Assembly (NCBI GenBank): GCA_902555275.1
Contig: CACDRY010000006.1
Coordinates: 1-64,000 of the forward strand
Reading direction: 5' to 3'
From: an uncultured Pelagibacteraceae bacterium
GTDB lineage: Bacteria > Pseudomonadota > Alphaproteobacteria > Pelagibacterales > Pelagibacteraceae
Length of the DNA stretch: 64,000 bases
This document shows, piece after piece, positions 60,053 through 64,000 of this stretch. The translations under genes and the position numbers were made by a program. Position 1 is the stretch's first letter, and every line of letters begins with the position of its first letter. The notes beneath the pieces were generated by a model. That model was not told the DNA's origin and ran no database searches. It saw only the letters and a program-made list of their open reading frames with translations.

Positions 60053-61735
60053 TTAAACAGTTTTGACAGTCGTTCTTTTGATTATTATGTACTGTTGTGC
60101 CATTGTTAATATGTTATTTATAGTCCAATAAATAACTAGTCCTGCTGGGAAAGGAGCTAGTATTACAGTCAAAAATAACGGAAAGAACATAAATATTTTT
60201 GCTTGAACAGGATCGGGAGGCGTTGGATTTAGTTTTTGCTGCATCCACATTGAAATACCCATTAAGCATGGCCACACACCTATTAGTAAAAAAGAAGGAG
60301 GATCCCATGGAATTAGTCCAAATAAATTAAATATGGATGTAGGATCTCTTTCACTTAAATCTTTTATCCAACCAAAAAATGGCTGATGTCTCATCTCAAT
60401 TGTTACAAACAAAACTTTATAAATTGCGAAGAAAAAAGGTATTTGTATAAAAATTGGAAGACATCCACTTATTGGATTAACTTTTTCTCTTTTGTATAAT
60501 GCCATCATCTCTTGTTGGAGTTTCATTTTATCTTCTTTATGCAACTCTTTTAGTCTTGTCATTTCTGGCTGAAGAACTTTCATTTTAGCCATTGACCTAA
60601 ATGAGTAATTTGCAAGTGGAAAAAATGCTAATCTTATACAAGCAGTAATCATTATAATTGCTATTCCAAAATTGCCTGCTAGATTAAAGAAATATTGAAT
60701 TGCAAAGAATAAAGGTTTTACAATGAAGTAAAACCATCCCCAATCTATTGCTAAATCAAACTTATTAATATTTTCACTCTCAGCATATCCATCAATAACG
60801 TTTACTTCTTTTGCCGCAATTATTACCCTAATTGAGTTACTTTTAGTCTCGTTTGCACCAACTTCAGTTGCATTCGTCTCAATAAAATTTGCTCTGAACT
60901 TATTTTTGAAATCAAAATCAGATCTAAAACTTCTATCTTTTTCAGGTATAAGACTAGTAAGCCAATATTTATCTGTTATACCTAGCCATCCAGATTGTGC
61001 ATTTTTAGAATATTTTTTTTCCTCAATATCATCATAATCCTCTTCAACTAATTGATCATCAAAAACTCCAATTAAACCCTCATGTAAAATATAAAAATTA
61101 GTTACATCAGGGGCCACATTTCTAATAATTTGTCCATATGGATAAAAGTTATAAGTTTTATTCGAATTATTAATTATAGTTTGTTTAATATTAAAAAGAT
61201 ATTTTTTGTCTATGCTTATTTCTTTTAAGAATTTAATATTTTGATTGTTAGTCCAACTTAATACTATTGGTGAATTAGGTGTGAGTTTGTTACTTCCAAC
61301 AATGCTCCAAAGAGATTTTGAGTTTGGTAAATCAATATTTTTGTTAGTAGTTGCCCATCCAGTTTCTACATAATACCCATTATTAGACTGTTTAGGGTTT
61401 AATAAGATTACATTATCATCTCCGTTTAAAGTATTTGTATAATTTTTAAAAGTTAAGTCGTCTATTGAAGACCCAATTAATGAAATTGAGCCTCTAATCT
61501 TGTCATTTTCAAAAAGAACTCTTTCATTTTCTTTTAAAGCATCATTTCTAGATATTTTAATTGTTTCTTCGTCCTGAACTAATGATGGTGCATCTGTTGA
61601 AGAACTTTCACTGGTAATATTTTTGTCATTTGAAATATCTTTTTGGTCTACAACTGCTGGAGCGAAAAATAGACTATAAAGTATTATTACGGCTGCACTC
61701 AGAGATATTGCGGCAATTACATTTTTTGTATCCAT
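60053..61735 (-). CDS. yidC: Membrane protein insertase YidC
   Basis: Inserts and folds inner-membrane proteins with or without Sec. N-terminal helix (6-27), large periplasmic beta domain (about 60-330), then the conserved five-helix core, including FPLANYSFRSMAKMKVLQPEM and CLPIFIQIPFFFAIYKVLF. 560 residues fits Gram-negative YidC. Fourth gene of rpmH-rnpA-yidD-yidC. Confidence 0.97.
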   Translation of the reverse strand: MDTKNVIAAISLSAAVIILYSLFFAPAVVDQKDISNDKNITSESSSTDAPSLVQDEETIKISRNDALKENERVLFENDKIRGSISLIGSSIDDLTFKNYTNTLNGDDNVILLNPKQSNNGYYVETGWATTNKNIDLPNSKSLWSIVGSNKLTPNSPIVLSWTNNQNIKFLKEISIDKKYLFNIKQTIINNSNKTYNFYPYGQIIRNVAPDVTNFYILHEGLIGVFDDQLVEEDYDDIEEKKYSKNAQSGWLGITDKYWLTSLIPEKDRSFRSDFDFKNKFRANFIETNATEVGANETKSNSIRVIIAAKEVNVIDGYAESENINKFDLAIDWGWFYFIVKPLFFAIQYFFNLAGNFGIAIIMITACIRLAFFPLANYSFRSMAKMKVLQPEMTRLKELHKEDKMKLQQEMMALYKREKVNPISGCLPIFIQIPFFFAIYKVLFVTIEMRHQPFFGWIKDLSERDPTSIFNLFGLIPWDPPSFLLIGVWPCLMGISMWMQQKLNPTPPDPVQAKIFMFFPLFLTVILAPFPAGLVIYWTINNILTMAQQYIIIKRTTVKTV

Positions 61736-61738
61736 AAA

Positions 61739-61981
61739 TTACTTTTTCTTTTTAACTGGATCAAATCCCTCTCCACCACCCAAAATTTTTATCGGATGAC
61801 AACTAAGTATTCTTTTAAATCCATTAATACTTCCTTTAAATATTCCATTCTCTTTTATATTTTCAATTAAATAATCTGAACATGTTGGAAGATATCTGCA
61901 ATTATTACCTAGATATGGAGATATAAGTATTTGATAAAGCCTTATAATCTTGATCATTAAAAATTTAATAAAATTGGTCAT
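61739..61981 (-). CDS. yidD: YidD membrane insertion efficiency factor
   Basis: An 80-residue protein with the family motifs YQILISPYLGNNCRYLPTCSDYLIE and GFKRILSCHPIKILGGGEGFDPV. It supports membrane protein insertion together with YidC. Overlaps rnpA by four bases and precedes yidC by three. Confidence 0.95.
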   Translation of the reverse strand: MTNFIKFLMIKIIRLYQILISPYLGNNCRYLPTCSDYLIENIKENGIFKGSINGFKRILSCHPIKILGGGEGFDPVKKKK

Positions 61982-62319
61982 TTGATTTTTTTAAAGTCTT
62001 CTAGTGTTGCGTTTTTTATTGTTTCATAAGGATCTTTGCTAACAGATATTCTTGCAATCAATAAATAACAGTAATTAAGATTGATATTAATTGATTTCAC
62101 AGCTTCGTTCATAATATTTCTTAGTCTTCTTTTAATTCTGTTTCTTGTTACTGCATTTCCAATTTTCTTTTTGGCTACAAAACTAATATTTAATCTATTA
62201 CTATTTTTATCAGAAAGTTTTTTAAAGAAAATTGTTAAGTATTTATTTGAAATTTTTTTTCCGCTCAGAATAGACTTAAAATCCTCATTTTTAGAAAGGC
62301 TAACAATCTTATTTTTCAT
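61978..62319 (-). CDS. rnpA: Ribonuclease P protein component
   Basis: Protein subunit assisting the RNase P RNA in 5' tRNA maturation. The RNA-binding motif NAVTRNRIKRRLRNIMNE is present, after FVAKKKIGNAV. 113 residues. Its ATG overlaps the rpmH stop by one base. The RNase P RNA gene was not found in the window. Confidence 0.96.
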   Translation of the reverse strand: MKNKIVSLSKNEDFKSILSGKKISNKYLTIFFKKLSDKNSNRLNISFVAKKKIGNAVTRNRIKRRLRNIMNEAVKSININLNYCYLLIARISVSKDPYETIKNATLEDFKKIK

Positions 62320-62456
62320 TAAGCGTTTGTTAATTTTTTTCTTCCTTTGGCTCTTCTTCTTTTTAATACTTTTCTTCCACCTTTTGTCTTTTTTTTAGCT
62401 CTAAAGCCAACTGCTTTTTTTCTTTTTTTGTTACTTGGTTGATATGCACGTTTCAT
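62319..62456 (-). CDS. rpmH: Ribosomal protein bL34
   Basis: A 45-residue very basic large-subunit protein. It begins [20 protein letters not shown] and continues [19 protein letters not shown], matching L34 throughout. It is the promoter-proximal gene of the rpmH-rnpA-yidD-yidC-argB operon. The 82-base divergent gap to the VTT gene carries an alternating TA tract. Confidence 0.97.
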   Translation of the reverse strand: MKRAYQPSNKKRKKAVGFRAKKKTKGGRKVLKRRRAKGRKKLTNA

Positions 62457-62538
62457 TCTTGTTAAATTAATGTTAAATTTTGGTAGTTATACAAATATAT
62501 ATATATAAGTACAGTGATTTTTAATAAGTTAAAAATCA

Positions 62539-63258
62539 ATGAATAGAGAAAAAAAAATTAAACTATTTTTAGGCTCTGCCTACATTTTGATAGTATCTGT
62601 TTTTTTATTGATTTTTTTTAACAACTTTTCCTTTCAGGATTTCTCAAGTTATGAATTAATAAGAGAAAATAGAGAAGCTTTAGAGAATATTAAAAATAGT
62701 AATATTTTTTTATCAAGTATTATTTTTTTAATAGGTACCATAGTCTGGGTTCTCTTATTAGGCTTTGGATCGCCAGTATTTCTAGTTGGTGGTTTTATTT
62801 TTGGAAAGTGGCTAGGAACGTTACTAGTAGTTTTTGGGTTATCTGTTGGTGCAACACTTCTTTATATGTTTGCAAATTATTTCTTTAAAGATTTGGTTAA
62901 GGAAAAATTTTCATCTCGTTTTAGCAATTTTACTGAAAAGTTTAAAAAGAATGAGTTTGTTTTTTTTCTAATCTATAGATTTATAGGCGGCATTCCTTTT
63001 TTTATTTCAAATATTTTACCGACAATATTTAATGTTAAGGTTAAAAATTTCTTTCTTGGATCAATAATTGGAATGACTCCACAATTATTTGTTGGAGCAT
63101 CTCTTGGTGCTGGTTTGAGTAAGATATTGGAGGAAAATTCTAAGGTACCAAGTATTTTAGAATTAATTTTTTCTCCTGATATTTATTTACCAATTATGGG
63201 AATTGTAATTTTAGTTATAATTGGGTTTTTGCTAAAAAAAATTTTTTATACAAAATAA
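62539..63258 (+). CDS. TVP38/TMEM64-type (VTT domain) membrane protein
   Basis: A 239-residue polytopic membrane protein. The VTT/SNARE-associated domain has LLGFGSPVFLVGGFIFGKWLGTLLVVFGLSVGATL and the second conserved part FLIYRFIGGIPFFISNILPTIFNVKVKNFFLGS. Relatives act in lipid scrambling or membrane homeostasis; the substrate is unknown. It is a distant relative of the YqaA protein at 8.6 kb. Faces the tRNA-Thr gene. Confidence 0.82.
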   Translation: MNREKKIKLFLGSAYILIVSVFLLIFFNNFSFQDFSSYELIRENREALENIKNSNIFLSSIIFLIGTIVWVLLLGFGSPVFLVGGFIFGKWLGTLLVVFGLSVGATLLYMFANYFFKDLVKEKFSSRFSNFTEKFKKNEFVFFLIYRFIGGIPFFISNILPTIFNVKVKNFFLGSIIGMTPQLFVGASLGAGLSKILEENSKVPSILELIFSPDIYLPIMGIVILVIIGFLLKKIFYTK

Positions 63259-63261
63259 TAT

Positions 63262-63336
63262 TGGTGCCCTCGACGAGAATCTAACTCGTAACTGACCCTT
63301 ACCAAGGGCCTGTTTTAACATTAAAACTACAAGGGC
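63262..63336 (-). tRNA. tRNA-Thr (anticodon GGU) with unusual D and T loops
   Basis: The acceptor GCCCTTG pairs with CGAGGGC, and CCA is encoded. The anticodon arm GGCCC-TTGGTAA-GGGTC gives GGU (reads ACC/ACU), and the T stem ACGAG/CTCGT is perfect. The D stem GTTT/AAAC closes an eight-base loop TAATGTTA that lacks the normal GG, and the T loop is TTAGATT instead of TTCRANN. Position 19 thus appears to be U and position 56 A. All stems are intact, so it is probably functional. Confidence 0.9.
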
Positions 63337-63431
63337 ATTTATTAATGATAATTAGTGTATAAATTAAAATATTTCAAATTATTGCCTTATTTTTTTTTAA
63401 AAATGGGTTATATCTATTTAAGGAAAATGTT

Positions 63432-63629
63432 ATGGGAATTCACTACACATATGGAGCTAATAAAAATGCAAAGCTCATGGAAAAAAAAGCTAAAAGAGAA
63501 AAAAAACTTGCAGAAAAAAGAGCTAAGAAGCAGGTGAAAACTGGACCAGAAAAAATTGAAGAAGATAAAACCATTCCTCTTGATCAGGTTATAACTCTTG
63601 ATCATCTTACAAATCCTAATAAAAAATAA
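63432..63629 (+). CDS. Small basic protein of unknown function, 65 residues
   Basis: I do not recognise the family. Residues 10-40 are an alanine/lysine/glutamate helix (AKLMEKKAKREKKLAEKRAKK) that could be a coiled coil or RNA-binding helix. The C-terminus is acidic-neutral and ends with DQVITLDHLTNPNKK. It lies three bases before another small basic frame and upstream of dcd, so the three probably share an mRNA. Confidence 0.65.
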   Translation: MGIHYTYGANKNAKLMEKKAKREKKLAEKRAKKQVKTGPEKIEEDKTIPLDQVITLDHLTNPNKK

Positions 63630-63632
63630 ATA

Positions 63633-63737
63633 ATGAGTTCAAAAAAGAATAATTTTAGTAAACTCGAACTTGCTTTAAGAAAAAATCTAAAAAAAAGAAA
63701 AGAATTTCAGAAAAAAACTAAGAAAAAAAATAAATAA
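63633..63737 (+). CDS. Very small basic protein, 34 residues
   Basis: ATG at 63633, stop at 63737. The product begins [19 protein letters not shown] and ends in a lysine-rich tail. Its TAA stop shares a base with the dcd ATG, and it begins three bases after the 65-residue gene, so the spacing supports a real gene. It is unlike any family I can name. Could alternatively be a leader frame that controls dcd translation. Confidence 0.55.
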   Translation: MSSKKNNFSKLELALRKNLKKRKEFQKKTKKKNK

Positions 63738-64000
63738 TGTCAGTTCAATCTGATAAATGGATTATACAAATGGCTAGAGAAAATGACATGATATCTCCTT
63801 TTGAAGACAAACAAGTTAGAGGAGACAAAATATCATTTGGCGTCTCATCATATGGTTATGATGCTAGAGTTTCAGACGAATTTAAAATTTTCACTAACGT
63901 AAATTCAGAAATAGTAGATCCAAAAAATTTTAAATCTTCAAATTTTATAACAAAAAACTCATCTGAATGTATAATTCCACCAAATTCATTCGTATTAGCG
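63737..64000 (+). CDS. dcd: dCTP deaminase (3' end outside window)
   Basis: Deaminates dCTP to dUTP, supplying dTMP synthesis. The visible 88 residues match Dcd closely: [18 protein letters not shown], the [18 protein letters not shown] core, IVDPKNF, and [10 protein letters not shown]. The catalytic Glu and trimer-contact regions lie beyond the window edge. Start ATG overlaps the upstream 34-residue gene. Confidence 0.95.
   Translation, partial: MSVQSDKWIIQMARENDMISPFEDKQVRGDKISFGVSSYGYDARVSDEFKIFTNVNSEIVDPKNFKSSNFITKNSSECIIPPNSFVLA

Overview
The window reads as chromosomal DNA of a streamlined marine alphaproteobacterium of the SAR11 clade (Pelagibacterales, 'Candidatus Pelagibacter' type). 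This is inferred from very AT-rich DNA with Lys/Asn/Ile-rich proteins, very short or overlapping gene junctions, alphaproteobacterial gene neighbourhoods (argH-lptM-lysA, helicase-fdxA-carD, bolA/dnaJ-cobS-cobT, rpmH-rnpA-yidD-yidC-argB, def-fmt-truA with dapE-dapD) and mostly single-copy housekeeping genes. I see no insertion sequence, prophage, CRISPR array or rRNA operon. Four tRNA genes are present: Leu(CAA), Arg(ACG), Ser(GGA) and Thr(GGU).

Layout. 1-9 kb: 3' part of dnaA, dnaN, plsC, lysA, a tiny lptM lipoprotein gene, argH, a TlpA thioredoxin, an esterase, an HNH protein, coq7, dsbB and a YqaA membrane protein. 9-18 kb: tRNA-Leu, an acyl-CoA ligase, a 27-residue lysine-rich protein with its own promoter-like sequence and terminator, then carD, fdxA, a TerB-like gene and an SUV3-like helicase in one leftward operon, then acetoacetyl-CoA synthetase, a thioesterase and tRNA-Arg. 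18-31 kb: a rearranged pyruvate dehydrogenase operon (lipoyl-E1 fusion plus an E2 without a lipoyl domain), a gamma-butyrobetaine-hydroxylase-like dioxygenase, an EamA transporter, uppP, and glutamate synthase gltD-gltB. 31-42 kb: hydrolase, glycosyltransferase, then a translation block thrS-infC-rpmI-rplT-pheS-pheT-lepA ending in a membrane-anchored methyltransferase, and tRNA-Ser. 42-51 kb: a compact gyrB, a RegB-like redox kinase, the cobT-cobS-dnaJ-like cluster facing bolA, and aroB-aroK. 51-59 kb: two unrecognised envelope genes, def-fmt-truA, a SET-domain methyltransferase next to an HDAC-family deacetylase, dapE, dapD, a HAD phosphatase. 59-64 kb: argB-yidC-yidD-rnpA-rpmH, a VTT membrane protein, an unusual tRNA-Thr, two small basic proteins and the start of dcd.

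How it fits together: replication (dnaA, dnaN, gyrB), translation and its quality steps (def, fmt, truA, rnpA, tRNA synthetases), lysine/diaminopimelate and arginine synthesis (dapD, dapE, lysA, argB, argH), nitrogen assimilation (gltBD), pyruvate oxidation and membrane biogenesis (plsC, uppP, yidC, lptM). The most unusual items are the lipoyl domain carried by E1 instead of E2, a tRNA-Thr whose elbow appears to have swapped the near-universal G19-C56 pair for U19-A56, a GyrB without the insertion typical of Gram-negatives, cobST kept without other cobalamin genes in view, and a SET/HDAC gene pair in a genome that also encodes very lysine-rich small proteins.
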